The notes: generated from the sequence alone by a model not told the origin. 22,629 nt of DNA from Candidatus Saccharibacteria bacterium UBA949 (GCA_002293245.1 DBCV01000013.1:29704-52332), one strand, 5' to 3'; positions 1 to 7,544 are shown, counted from the first letter of the stretch. A program made the numbers and translations.

Positions 1-1
1 G

Positions 2-2434
2 CTGTGTCCGGTACTGGAAGGCGCGGGCCATTTTATGGAAAGCTTGTATCGGCTGATTGAGGATAACTTCTTGGTGGTTGAGGCGGAAGTGATGGATACC
101 GACGGTGGCGGACTATATCAGGCTTGGACAGTGTTTCGAGACATTGCGAACATAGCATTTATAATAGTGTTTCTGGTAATAATCTTCTCCCAAGTGACCG
201 GTTTTGGAGTGACGAATTACGGTATCAAGAAGATGCTGCCGCGGCTAATAATTACAGCCATTTTGGTGAACCTGTCGTTCTTTATTTGCCAAATTGCCGT
301 GGATATTTCCAATATACTGGGTGCGCAGTTGAACCAATTCTTGAGCAACATTGTTCCGTTAGCGAACAACGTGGAGCAAACCAGCCAGTCTAGCGGCTTG
401 CTCGGCACCGGGGCATTGGTAGGGGTGATTGGTATCGCAATCGCCGGAGCCGTAACTGGTGGCGGTATCTTTTGGGGTGCGATTGGTTCGCTGATCGCTC
501 TGATTCTAACTGGCTTGTTTGCTATTTTGGCGATGTTCTTGATTTTGACTTTCCGCAACGTGGCGGTTATTATATTAGTTGCCATTGCACCGATTGCTTT
601 TGTGTGCTTTGTTCTGCCCAATACGCAGAATCTGTTCAAAAAATGGACTGGGATGATGAAATCGATGTTGCTGCTTTACCCGCTTTGCGGAATCTTAATA
701 GGCGGTGGTCGGTTGGCGGCGATTATAATGAACAATGCGCTAAATGTGCATTACGAAACGCAGCCAGCTTCGTTGTTTAATCTATTCGGTGCGGTCCAAA
801 TTAACACCGAAGCAGACGCAATCAAACAGATCGTGATTTTTGCTTTACAATACCTGCCGTTCTTCGCGCTACCCATGCTGTTCAAGAGTTCACTTGCTGC
901 TACCGGCAAGCTGGGAGCGGCCGTGTCCGGCTTCGCGGCTAGAGGCAGGAGTCTTGGTAAATCGCTGGGCGGTAAATTGGCAAAGCCAGCTAAAGAGCGC
1001 GAGCAGGAGACGAAAGCCACATCTCAGTGGGCGCTCCGGCGTGCGGCGAGAAAAAAGACTCGAGTTGCAAGCCGTGTGACGGCAAACGCAGCTAGAGCAG
1101 CTGGAGCATACGATGATGATGTACAAGAACAGCTCGATAAGTACAAGTCGGAAGGGTATAAAGACACTTTAATGAGCCAGGTAGAATCTGGTCTTGAGAC
1201 GGCGACCAAGGCGAATGTGGGGTCTGATCGTGCTGGGGAACGCGGTGTCGCGTTAAAGGGAGCTATAACCAACGCCCAGATTGATGCGAACAACATGAAC
1301 GTGCAAAAACTTGACGTGGCCCAGAGCGCCTCTGACCGCGACATGCGGGCTGAAGAATACGCTGCAAGGATAAAAGCAGGCGAAGTTGCAAAAGGACGAG
1401 ATGAAGTCAGTAGTGCGTTGGCTAGTCGCATTACAGAGGCCGGTAATGCTATATCTACCGCAGCAGCAGCAGGCGATGCTGCGGCAATAGCCAAAATGGC
1501 TACAGCTGGAGGCGACAGGAGAATGGCCGGATATAATGAAATTAGGGGCACTCGAACTCAGGCTGCTGGTTATATGGCGTCTGATGCCGAGGTCGCCAAT
1601 TTCAAGAAAGCTAAAACGGCGGAATATGCTAATAACCCTGCCATGAACCTTGGCCAGATGGAAAAAGACTTGACCGATTCATTGGTGCAGGGTGATAAAG
1701 CCACCTTTGAAGCGGTGTCTGATGCGTTGCTGAACCGTGGCCCAGCTGGTCAGGCTGTACTCCGCGATAAGGTGCGGAGCCTGGGGGCAGTCACAAATGA
1801 TGCGCAAGCAAAAATGCTCCAGGACTGGGGAGCAAATAGTCAAAAGCTCAAGGCCGACGACCCAATTATTCAAAACTATTTGAAGAAGTTGGTTGATCCG
1901 AGCACCGGTAGGCGTGGTGCTGGTGCTAGGTCGTTTGATGCCTCAATACCGGGAATTATTGAAAACTTGGAACAGAGTGCAATCAACACCATGGATGATG
2001 CCAGCACTGCTCACTATACAAGTACCGGTGATGCGTTTACTAATTCCGCAACTACTGCGAAATTTGTAAAAGCACTGGCTGACGGCACCACTAAGAACAG
2101 AGCTGTCTTGAATGCCTCACTTAGCCACTTGGCAGGCCGAGATGAACTCCGATATGTATCAGAGGCTATGGATACCAAGGCATTCGCAAACTTGAGCACC
2201 GATGCCCTTGCGCACCTAGAGATGACTAGTGAATTCCAGCATAGCTCCGCATCTCAACGATCAGCAATTCAGACAATCCTGAACAGAAACTTTACCGATG
2301 CATCTATGAGGGCGCAAATCGCAGATTACTTGAGGAGGACTGGTCAACCTGTTGATGCAAGCGGTAATTTCCATATTCAAGATGCCAACAAGCGTGATAT
2401 TGCAATCAATGCCACTACCGGGGACTTCGCTTGA
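2..2434 (+). CDS. VirB6/TrbL-like T4SS membrane protein with long Ala-rich tail (5' partial)
   Basis: The frame is open to the left edge, and the codons before the ATG at 35 (reading LCPVLEGAGHF) look coding, so the gene probably starts upstream; the ATG at 35 is the first one visible. Counting from that ATG (799 residues), hydrophobic segments lie near 36-52, 70-90, 123-165, 170-225 and 264-285. A very basic stretch follows (about 300-355), then a hydrophilic Ala-rich helical tail to 799. A multi-spanning N-terminus with a long soluble tail is typical of VirB6/TrbL proteins in CPR genomes, which form the inner-membrane channel part of type IV secretion or pilus machines. The family call rests on topology and on the AWxxxRDIAN...FIIxFLVIIFSQ pattern; the exact system is not shown because partner genes lie outside the window. 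The stop codon is 23 bp before the terminator of the converging RNA gene. Confidence 0.75.
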   Translation: MCPVLEGAGHFMESLYRLIEDNFLVVEAEVMDTDGGGLYQAWTVFRDIANIAFIIVFLVIIFSQVTGFGVTNYGIKKMLPRLIITAILVNLSFFICQIAVDISNILGAQLNQFLSNIVPLANNVEQTSQSSGLLGTGALVGVIGIAIAGAVTGGGIFWGAIGSLIALILTGLFAILAMFLILTFRNVAVIILVAIAPIAFVCFVLPNTQNLFKKWTGMMKSMLLLYPLCGILIGGGRLAAIIMNNALNVHYETQPASLFNLFGAVQINTEADAIKQIVIFALQYLPFFALPMLFKSSLAATGKLGAAVSGFAARGRSLGKSLGGKLAKPAKEREQETKATSQWALRRAARKKTRVASRVTANAARAAGAYDDDVQEQLDKYKSEGYKDTLMSQVESGLETATKANVGSDRAGERGVALKGAITNAQIDANNMNVQKLDVAQSASDRDMRAEEYAARIKAGEVAKGRDEVSSALASRITEAGNAISTAAAAGDAAAIAKMATAGGDRRMAGYNEIRGTRTQAAGYMASDAEVANFKKAKTAEYANNPAMNLGQMEKDLTDSLVQGDKATFEAVSDALLNRGPAGQAVLRDKVRSLGAVTNDAQAKMLQDWGANSQKLKADDPIIQNYLKKLVDPSTGRRGAGARSFDASIPGIIENLEQSAINTMDDASTAHYTSTGDAFTNSATTAKFVKALADGTTKNRAVLNASLSHLAGRDELRYVSEAMDTKAFANLSTDALAHLEMTSEFQHSSASQRSAIQTILNRNFTDASMRAQIADYLRRTGQPVDASGNFHIQDANKRDIAINATTGDFA

Positions 2435-2441
2435 TGCATAG

Positions 2442-2465
2442 AAAAAACCCGTCCGTTTGGACGAG
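2442..2465 (-). terminator. Intrinsic terminator of the minus-strand RNA
   Basis: On the minus strand CTCGTCC pairs with GGACGGG across an AAAC loop, followed by six Ts. One pair is a U-G wobble that would be a C-A mismatch on the plus strand, so the hairpin works best for minus-strand transcription, away from the convergent VirB6-like gene. Confidence 0.8.
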
Positions 2466-2934
2466 CTTTAGCTTTTTGGCGCTTGTTATCCCCTTGTTCA
2501 GCAGTCTGTCGGTTTTTACGCCGAGGGACACACGGGGCGACCCGCAAATTTGAGGCCCTTTCGTTGCTCCTCATCTTTACTAAGCCACTACACGACCTAT
2601 ACGACAACCGCTGAAGGTCGTCTCGCTCTTTTCTTCTACCACCATTATCCTTTTTAACTCTAGCTGGCTGCTAGAAAAATCCCGTTGGCGGGAAGGATTG
2701 AGATGGCCTCGGATTGGAGTTTTTATAGGTCTCGTATAGAACGCGTCGGACTGTATGGGTGGAAGGGTGGTGCCCAGATCCGAACAGTAGTATCTATACA
2801 ACAAACGCAAGGACGGAACAGGGCTTCCGTTTAAACCTTTTCTAACTGGCGCTTACACAGTTAAATCATATTTATTAGCGCCGTTTTCGTTAATGATGCT
2901 TATGATATCCGAGTTGCCCCTGTGGGTACCATAC
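2442..2934 (-). ncRNA. Candidate ~490-nt structured noncoding RNA, family not recognised
   Basis: A perfect minus-strand promoter (TTGACA, 17 bp, TATAAT) fires into this region, and a minus-oriented intrinsic terminator closes it about 490 nt later. Between them are several perfect stems on the transcript: GGCGCT/AGCGCC (2854-2882), ACGGAA/TTCCGT (2813-2830), TCTAGC/GCTAGA (2658-2674), TCCCG/CGGGA followed by five Ts (2676-2694), ACGACCT/AGGTCGT (2593-2622) and CGGG/CCCG (2533-2544). No ORF has a credible start and ribosome-binding site, although two 76-codon frames exist by chance. I looked for tmRNA marks (T-arm with CCA, a tag ending in Ala-Ala), the RNase P core (GAGGAAAGTCC), and the SRP apical loop, and found none. 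The 3' half after 2676 could be read-through past a weak internal terminator. The 5' end is predicted as 7 nt after the -10 box. Confidence 0.6.
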
Positions 2935-2940
2935 TAGCTG

Positions 2941-2969
2941 ATTATAGCACACATGCTTAAATATGTCAA
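2941..2969 (-). promoter_or_regulatory. Perfect sigma70-type promoter for the minus-strand RNA
   Basis: -35 TTGACA (2964-2969) and -10 TATAAT (2941-2946) are both perfect matches with a 17-bp spacer. It is the only promoter in the window with both boxes perfect. The predicted start is near 2934. No ORF with a ribosome-binding site begins downstream on this strand, which supports a stable RNA product. Confidence 0.85.
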
Positions 2970-3046
2970 CGGTTGTGGCATGTTTTGCGTTGGCTTGGGC
3001 GGTTTTTCGCTAAAAATAAGCGTAAGCGTATCTGTCGAGGCTTTAT

Positions 3047-3081
3047 CCGCCAAATGTTGTAATTTTTACAACATTTGGCGG
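3047..3081. repeat. Perfect 16-bp-arm inverted repeat with operator-like core
   Basis: CCGCCAAATGTTGTAA is followed by TTT and then its exact reverse complement. The inner core TGTTGTAA-N3-TTACAACA recurs at 13315-13333 and, one base pair shorter per arm, at 18810-18826. The repeat sits between two divergent transcription units, about 11 bp upstream of the expected -35 of the 3146 gene and 78 bp upstream of the -35 of the minus-strand RNA. There is no plus-strand gene just upstream for it to terminate, so a protein-binding site is more likely than a terminator. The cognate regulator is not known. Confidence 0.65.
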
Positions 3082-3114
3082 GGTTTTGGAGCGTGTTTTT
3101 GCTTGGTGAGATGG

Positions 3115-3137
3115 TATAATAAGGTAAAGAACGGAGG
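3115..3137 (+). promoter_or_regulatory. -10 box and Shine-Dalgarno of the SLOG-family gene
   Basis: TATAAT at 3115-3120 is followed by a short leader with GGAGG at 3133-3137, 8 nt before the ATG at 3146. The -35 region (around 3092-3097) is weak, so expression may depend on an activator or be set by the palindrome just upstream. Confidence 0.65.
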
Positions 3138-3145
3138 TAATTGCG

Positions 3146-3754
3146 ATGAGGTATCAGATTTGTGTGTCGGGGGCGTCAACGGGCGAAACGGTGCGGATGT
3201 CAAAGGATCTGGCTTTTGAATTGGGGCGAGCGGTGGCGGAGAGTGGTAAAACGTTAACGACAGGGGCGACCGTGGGGTTGCCGATGCACGCAGCGGCTGG
3301 GTTCAAAAGTTTTCCGAACCCCAAGGGGCTTTCGGTGGGGTTTTCGCCGGCGTCGTCTTTTCGGGAACATGTCAATTCATATAAGCTGCCGGTGCGGCAA
3401 TTTGATTACATCAACTTTACTGGCATGGATTATGTGGGGCGGGACGTGCACTTGGTACGCTGCTCGGATGCGGTGATTACGATTGGCGGGAAGATGGGCA
3501 CTTTGCATGAATTGGCGACAGCGCTGGAATCGGGCAAGGTTTGTGGAGTTTTGCTGGGTTCGGGCGGAACGGCAGATTATGCGCAGACGTTGTTCGGTGC
3601 GATTGAGGTGCCGGAGGCCAAAGATGTGATCTATGACACGGATCCGGATGAGTTGGTGTGGAAAGTAGTCGCAAGGTTAGATGCTGAGTATGAGGGGTTT
3701 TATCACGACCCGGAGGATACGCATGTGAGCGCGAGGCGCTCTGGTGAGGGATAA
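3146..3754 (+). CDS. SLOG/LOG-family (TIGR00725-like) Rossmann-fold nucleotide-binding protein
   Basis: This is a 202-residue cytosolic protein. It opens with a beta strand and glycine turn (ICVSGASTGE, 5-14), has TTGATVGLP near 38-46, and carries GGKMGTLHE (114-122), a variant of the PGGxGTxxE motif of the LOG/lysine-decarboxylase-like family. Family members either cleave nucleoside monophosphates, as cytokinin-activating LOG enzymes do, or bind nucleotide ligands as SLOG sensors. The usual motif Pro and first Gly-Gly spacing are altered here, and the motif Glu is kept, so the activity cannot be assigned. The start is set by GGAGG 8 nt upstream. The gene stands alone, converging on the carbohydrate operon, with a large palindrome upstream of its promoter. 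The stop TAA lies inside the left arm of the inverted repeat at 3751-3761. Confidence 0.8.
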   Translation: MRYQICVSGASTGETVRMSKDLAFELGRAVAESGKTLTTGATVGLPMHAAAGFKSFPNPKGLSVGFSPASSFREHVNSYKLPVRQFDYINFTGMDYVGRDVHLVRCSDAVITIGGKMGTLHELATALESGKVCGVLLGSGGTADYAQTLFGAIEVPEAKDVIYDTDPDELVWKVVARLDAEYEGFYHDPEDTHVSARRSGEG

Positions 3755-3877
3755 AACTTGCTTTTTTAGCGAATTTTTGCGTCAAAGTTTCCGATTGCTC
3801 GCTCTTCGTATCGCAAAATACAGTTCGCTCCGCTGCTCAACTTTTCCTTGAACTCCGTCTAAATGCGCAAGTTTTAT
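3751..3877. repeat. 127-bp segment bounded by perfect 11-bp inverted repeats (MITE-like)
   Basis: ATAAAACTTGC (3751-3761) and GCAAGTTTTAT (3867-3877) are exact reverse complements, about 105 bp apart, with AT next to both inner arms. The arms contain the TAA stops of both convergent genes (plus gene 3752-3754, minus gene 3874-3876). The minus strand inside holds an open stretch of about 30 codons with no start codon (3858 down to 3766), in the same frame as the upstream 188-residue protein. A decayed small mobile element or a shared 3' end module would both fit. No transposase is present. Confidence 0.45.
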
Positions 3878-4440
3878 TTACCGTAGAGTTCCTGCGCGAG
3901 GTGGGCGAAGAGGGCATGTTGGAAGTGGCAGTTTTCGCGGGCGTAGAAGGGGATGCGGCGCACGGCGTTGTAGGCCACGTCAAAGATATTGGCGGAAACA
4001 GGGATGCCTTCGAACCCTTTGGCGGAAAGAAAGTGCTTGTTCCAGAACTCGAGTTCGGGGTACTTTTTTGCCAGCTCGTGGATTTCTTTGCGCAGTTCGC
4101 CGATGCGGAAGTTGGCTTCGATGGACTTGTTTTGCATAAAGCCGCGAAAAACGATGGGCCAGTCGATTTTGGGGAGCATGGCGGGGATGCCGAGGTTGAG
4201 GTCGGTGGCGATTTTTGGCGCATCGGCCAAAAATCGCGAGTTTAGAGCTTGGTAGAGTTCTTCGCCGGTCACTTTTTCTGGGTCTAGACCCAGATCCGCT
4301 ATTAGGGCAGCTTGGTTTTTGTTCAGATCGCCGAGCGTTTTGGCTTCCAGACCCCTTTTGCCAGTGCGTTTTTCCGATGACGTCCAGAACACGGTGAACA
4401 TCGGTTCGCGTGCGCCGAGTAAACTTGATAATTGGCTCAT
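3874..4440 (-). CDS. Conserved-looking protein of unknown function, last gene of the carbohydrate operon
   Basis: The product has 188 residues, and I do not recognise the family. It is soluble, with no signal peptide or membrane segment, and looks largely helical. Notable stretches are a Lys/Arg-rich section near 24-33, a Leu-rich helix LGLDPEKVTGEELYQALNSRF, and a C-terminal His pair in ENCHFQHALFAHLAQELYGK. The ATG overlaps the stop of the pfkB-family gene (ATGA), so translation is coupled to the sugar kinase and the product probably serves the same pathway or is co-regulated with it. There are no metal-binding or nucleotide-binding motifs that I can name. The stop codon lies inside the right arm of the 3751-3877 inverted repeat. 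Confidence 0.7.
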   Translation of the reverse strand: MSQLSSLLGAREPMFTVFWTSSEKRTGKRGLEAKTLGDLNKNQAALIADLGLDPEKVTGEELYQALNSRFLADAPKIATDLNLGIPAMLPKIDWPIVFRGFMQNKSIEANFRIGELRKEIHELAKKYPELEFWNKHFLSAKGFEGIPVSANIFDVAYNAVRRIPFYARENCHFQHALFAHLAQELYGK

Positions 4441-5378
4441 TTCTTGATTCCTTTCTTTAGTATTCCGGCTTTGGCGCCGATTTGGCTTACAACAGATGAA
4501 GCGTTGGCGATGCCGAAGTCCATGGCTTCGGTCAGGGATTTTTTTGCCGCATAGCGGCTCAAAAATCCCGAGCCGAAGGCATCGCCAGCACCGGTTTTAT
4601 CTTTGGCTTTCTTGTCGGTCTTAGGCACAGTGGCCCGGACGGTTTCCGCTAAGGTCGTTGCCACTGCGCCGTTTAGTCCGTCGCTAACAATCACGCACTT
4701 TGCGCCGGCGAACTTGCGTAGGTCGGCTGCCAGATCTTCTAATTCTTCGCCTTGAACCAGAATTTGGGCCTCCTGCTTATTGACGAGCAGGACTTCGATG
4801 CGTTGCAGAAACGGCTGCAATTTGGTTTTTTGCTCTAATTCCAATGTGCCCGGATTGAACATGATGTGCGCTCCGGCTTGTTCGCAGGCATCCCAGAGCT
4901 TTTCGATGAACCGGAAATCCCCGCTCAGAGTTGTGATATACGCCCAGTCGGGATTGACCTTAGCCAAAACGTCGGCGTCAACTGTATCGTAGGTGTTTGA
5001 TGCACCTCGGTAAACCAGAGCAGTGCGTTCGCCGTCAGGTGCGACCAACATGACCGAATATCCGGTTCCGCGTCCTTGGGAATAACAAACGTTGCCAACG
5101 CCAACGTTCTCGGTACGGAGTTGCTCCACAACAGTCATTCCGGCGATGTCGTCGCCCACCGTGCCGATAAAATCCGACTCAAAACCCTGCCGGGCAAAAG
5201 TGACAGCAGCGTTAGTAGCACCCCCACCGGTAGAAAATGTCACATTGTCTATATCGACCTTGGCGCCAAGTTCAATCTTGTCAAAAACACTGCGACCACC
5301 AAGTTTGGCAGTAGAGAAATCATCGCGGTCGCGCAGAAAAACATCTTGCAGAGCAGCCCCAATGCAAGCAAACTTCAT
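4437..5378 (-). CDS. PfkB/ribokinase-family sugar or nucleoside kinase
   Basis: The product is 313 residues. The longer frame runs back to 5468, but the ATG at 5378 begins the conserved strand (MKFACIGAALQDVF) and follows the rpe-like stop by 4 nt, with AGGAG inside the end of that gene. The PfkB signatures are present: STGGGATNAAVTFARQG (49-65) for substrate binding, GTVGDDIAG (72-80), the NxxE motif NKQE (200-203) for Mg-phosphate, and DKTGAGDAFGSGFL (260-273) with catalytic Asp266. Such enzymes phosphorylate ribose, adenosine, fructose or fructose phosphates with ATP in the cytosol. Its place after rpiB and the rpe-like gene suggests ribose or nucleoside-derived sugar entering the pentose phosphate pathway, but the substrate cannot be read from the sequence. 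Confidence 0.85.
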   Translation of the reverse strand: MKFACIGAALQDVFLRDRDDFSTAKLGGRSVFDKIELGAKVDIDNVTFSTGGGATNAAVTFARQGFESDFIGTVGDDIAGMTVVEQLRTENVGVGNVCYSQGRGTGYSVMLVAPDGERTALVYRGASNTYDTVDADVLAKVNPDWAYITTLSGDFRFIEKLWDACEQAGAHIMFNPGTLELEQKTKLQPFLQRIEVLLVNKQEAQILVQGEELEDLAADLRKFAGAKCVIVSDGLNGAVATTLAETVRATVPKTDKKAKDKTGAGDAFGSGFLSRYAAKKSLTEAMDFGIANASSVVSQIGAKAGILKKGIKK

Positions 5379-5382
5379 AGGG

Positions 5383-6060
5383 TTAGAAAACTCCTTTTTT
5401 TGTGATTTCGGCTTGCAGGTCAGCGAAAGCTTTCTTGGGGTCAGGCGCGCCGGCGATGGCTGAGCCAACGTTCAGGATTGAAACTCCGCTGCGGCGAATC
5501 GCCAGGATATTTTCCAAAGTTATGCCGCCATCCCAGCCCACTTCAACCATTGGGTTAATCTCTTTGACCATCTTGACTTTCTCTGTTTGCATCAAGTCGG
5601 CGCTTGCGCTATGCTGACCAAGGTCGGCCATGGTTCCGTCAAAAACCAGCACGTGTTGGGCGGCCTCAATCAGTGGCTTGACGTCTCCTGGAAAAGTCGT
5701 TTTGACGAGGGCGACGCCAGCTTTGACCCCGGCCTCTTTCAACCTGTCCAAAATAGGTATCAAATTCTCTCGGACTTCGGCGTGAAAAATCACCATGTTT
5801 GGCTTGAGTCGGATAACCGTGTCTATGTAGGCCGATGGATGGGCGACCATCATGTGTAGGTCAGCCTTCCAGCCGGCTGGCCACCAAATTTGACCGATAT
5901 TGATGGTCTTTACCTTGGTGAATTCGCCATCGGCTATGTCAATTTGCACCCGATTGGTGAATTGATTATATACAACCATGTACTGTTTGTAATGATCGGA
6001 CGTGTCCGTCAAAACCGTTGGCACAACTGTTGCATCTGGCAGATCGAAATCTCTAGCCAT
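5383..6060 (-). CDS. Ribulose-phosphate 3-epimerase-like TIM-barrel protein
   Basis: The start is set at 6060, where GGGAGG lies 7 nt upstream; the longer frame would overlap rpiB. The 225-residue product has the RPE layout: ID-x-ADGEF (40-47), ADLHMMVAHP (67-75), IFHAEVRE (91-98), KAGVALV (113-119), EVGWDGGITLENI (173-185) and the phosphate-binding end NVGSAIAG. RPE interconverts ribulose-5-P and xylulose-5-P. Of the four metal ligands in RPEs, Asp41, His69 and Asp177 are kept, but the first His (HxDxMDG) is Gln39. The family NPGFGGQ loop reads FDGTMADLGQHS. It may be a divergent CPR-type RPE or act on a related sugar phosphate. It is the third gene of the gap operon. Confidence 0.8.
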   Translation of the reverse strand: MARDFDLPDATVVPTVLTDTSDHYKQYMVVYNQFTNRVQIDIADGEFTKVKTINIGQIWWPAGWKADLHMMVAHPSAYIDTVIRLKPNMVIFHAEVRENLIPILDRLKEAGVKAGVALVKTTFPGDVKPLIEAAQHVLVFDGTMADLGQHSASADLMQTEKVKMVKEINPMVEVGWDGGITLENILAIRRSGVSILNVGSAIAGAPDPKKAFADLQAEITKKGVF

Positions 6061-6073
6061 TTTTGCCTCCCAT

Positions 6074-6523
6074 TTATATTTCATCCAATTGATTGTTGCG
6101 CCGGATATAGCGCGGCGCTTTCGCAAACGGAGTAGCGAGCCAAGTGTCAATAATGTCTTTCCAAAGAATGTCGTCAGACTCTAGGACGCGGGAAGGCAGG
6201 CAGAGGATATTGCTGTCGTTGTCGTTGCGGCTCATGCGCGCTTCGGTGCTATCCCACACAACAGCGGCGCGAATGCCTTTGAAGCGGTTGGCCATCATAG
6301 CCATGCCTTGGCCACCACCGCAAATCAGGACAGCCCGGGGGTCCGAGTCCTCCGACCCTAATACCTCCATGGCTGCCTTGCGGGCAAACTGGGGAAAGTC
6401 GTCGTCTGGGTCGAGAACTTTGTCGCCGACGTCGATATAGTTAATATCGCGCGTGCGCAGATACAGTAAGACCTTTTCTTTTAGCCTAAACCCGTTATGG
6501 TCTGATCCGACAAATACTTTCAT
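6074..6523 (-). CDS. rpiB: Ribose-5-phosphate isomerase B (RpiB/LacAB family)
   Basis: The product is 149 residues, normal for RpiB. It shows the N-terminal GSDHNGFRLKE motif (6-16), the DFP turn (42-44), ICGGGQGMAMMANRFKGIRAAV (67-88) with the catalytic-position Cys68, and SRNDNDSNILCLPSRV (98-113). RpiB interconverts ribose-5-P and ribulose-5-P. In E. coli RpiB the last motif is SREHNDAN, and its His helps open the sugar ring; here that position is Asp101. The CGTG anion-hole motif reads CGGG. The gene starts 7 nt after gap and ends 13 nt before the rpe-like gene, so it belongs to one operon. Confidence 0.9.
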   Translation of the reverse strand: MKVFVGSDHNGFRLKEKVLLYLRTRDINYIDVGDKVLDPDDDFPQFARKAAMEVLGSEDSDPRAVLICGGGQGMAMMANRFKGIRAAVVWDSTEARMSRNDNDSNILCLPSRVLESDDILWKDIIDTWLATPFAKAPRYIRRNNQLDEI

Positions 6524-6530
6524 CTTACCC

Positions 6531-7544
6531 CTATTTGGCTCCGAAATCAGCGGCTAGTTCGACCAGCCGATTGGAGTAGCCCCACTCGTTATCGTACCAA
6601 GCCACAACCTTGATCAGGTTGCCGCCTACTACATCGGTTAGTTTCAAGTCCACAATTGAGCTATTGCTATTGCCCTTAAAGTCGCAGCTGACCAGCTCTT
6701 CTTCGGTGACTGCCAGTACACCCTGCAGGGCATCTTCGGTGGCGGCTTTTTTGAATGCAGCGTTAATTTCGTCTTTGGTGGTGTCGCGCTTGGTGACGAT
6801 GGCAAAGTCGGCCATACTAACAACTGGGGTGGGGACGCGAACCGACAGCCCGGCGAACCTGCCTTGGATTGGCGGGAATGCTAGGCCAGCGGCTATGGAT
6901 GCGCCGGTGGTGGTTGGCACGATATTTTCGGCGGCGGCGCGGGCTTCGCGCAGATCTTTGGCTGGGGCATCAAGCAGCCTTTGGCTAGCGGTGTAGCTGT
7001 GAACTGTGGTCATCATGGCTTTTTCTACGCCAAAAGCTTCTTCGACAATTTTGATCACTGGGGTTATGCAGTTGGTGGTGCAGCTAGCATTGCTGATGAT
7101 TTCGTCGTCTGCTGACAGGTCTGAATCGTTGACGCCGATGACGATTGTTTTAACCTTGTCGCTTTCGTCTTTGGGTTTGGCAGGGGCGGATATGACTACT
7201 TTTTTGGCGCCAGCCGTGATGTGCGCGCGAGCTTTGGCGGGATCGGTAAACAGGCCAGTGCTTTCAATTACTACATCTACTTTCAAATCGCCCCAAGGCA
7301 GCGCAGCCGGGTCTTTTTCGGCAAAGACGCGAATTGATTTGCCGTCAATGGTGATGCCTTGTTCATCTGCCGAAACTTCGCGATTATATACGCCGTAAGA
7401 CGAGTCGTACTTGAGCAGATGGGCCAAGGTTTTGGCGTCTGTCAAATCGTTGAGCGCTACCACTTCTACATCGTCGCGCATCAGAGCGATTTTTAGACTG
7501 TTGCGTCCGATTCGCCCAAATCCGTTGATTGCCATTCGTATCAT
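6531..7544 (-). CDS. gap: Glyceraldehyde-3-phosphate dehydrogenase, type I
   Basis: The product is 337 residues, full length for the family. The N-terminal Rossmann motif NGFGRIGRN (7-15), the NAD-binding Asp in LNDL (31-34), the catalytic SNASCTTNC with Cys155, and the partner His182 in VHSYTA are all present, as is the C-terminal WYDNEWGYSNR. The enzyme converts glyceraldehyde-3-P, NAD+ and phosphate to 1,3-bisphosphoglycerate plus NADH. Asp33 points to NAD rather than NADP. AGGAGG lies 7 nt upstream of the ATG, making this the best ribosome-binding site of the operon. It heads a minus-strand operon with rpiB, an rpe-like gene, a pfkB-family kinase and an unknown gene, and is divergent from metG. 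Confidence 0.97.
   Translation of the reverse strand: MIRMAINGFGRIGRNSLKIALMRDDVEVVALNDLTDAKTLAHLLKYDSSYGVYNREVSADEQGITIDGKSIRVFAEKDPAALPWGDLKVDVVIESTGLFTDPAKARAHITAGAKKVVISAPAKPKDESDKVKTIVIGVNDSDLSADDEIISNASCTTNCITPVIKIVEEAFGVEKAMMTTVHSYTASQRLLDAPAKDLREARAAAENIVPTTTGASIAAGLAFPPIQGRFAGLSVRVPTPVVSMADFAIVTKRDTTKDEINAAFKKAATEDALQGVLAVTEEELVSCDFKGNSNSSIVDLKLTDVVGGNLIKVVAWYDNEWGYSNRLVELAADFGAK

Noticed and set aside
2377..2810. Two 76-codon minus-strand frames in the RNA region.
   Set aside because: Neither has a ribosome-binding site or protein-like composition; one runs through the terminator into the VirB6-like gene.
2821..2934. tmRNA: the minus-strand 5' region has AACGAAAACGGCGCT, similar to the E. 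coli tag region.
   Set aside because: The frame ends in a Leu-Thr-Val tail rather than Ala-Ala, and there is no T-arm with CCA or matching acceptor stem at either end.
3047..3081. Palindrome as an intrinsic terminator.
   Set aside because: No gene upstream on the plus strand needs it, only four Ts follow after extra Gs, and the core recurs at other loci without T tracts.
2953..3219. Plus-strand ORF of 88 codons.
   Set aside because: It overlaps the palindrome, the promoter and the start of the SLOG gene, and has no ribosome-binding site.
5379..5468. N-terminal extension of the pfkB-family gene.
   Set aside because: It lies inside the rpe-like gene in another frame, and the conserved fold starts at 5378.
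6061..6150. N-terminal extension of the rpe-like gene.
   Set aside because: It overlaps rpiB, and a good Shine-Dalgarno points to 6060.
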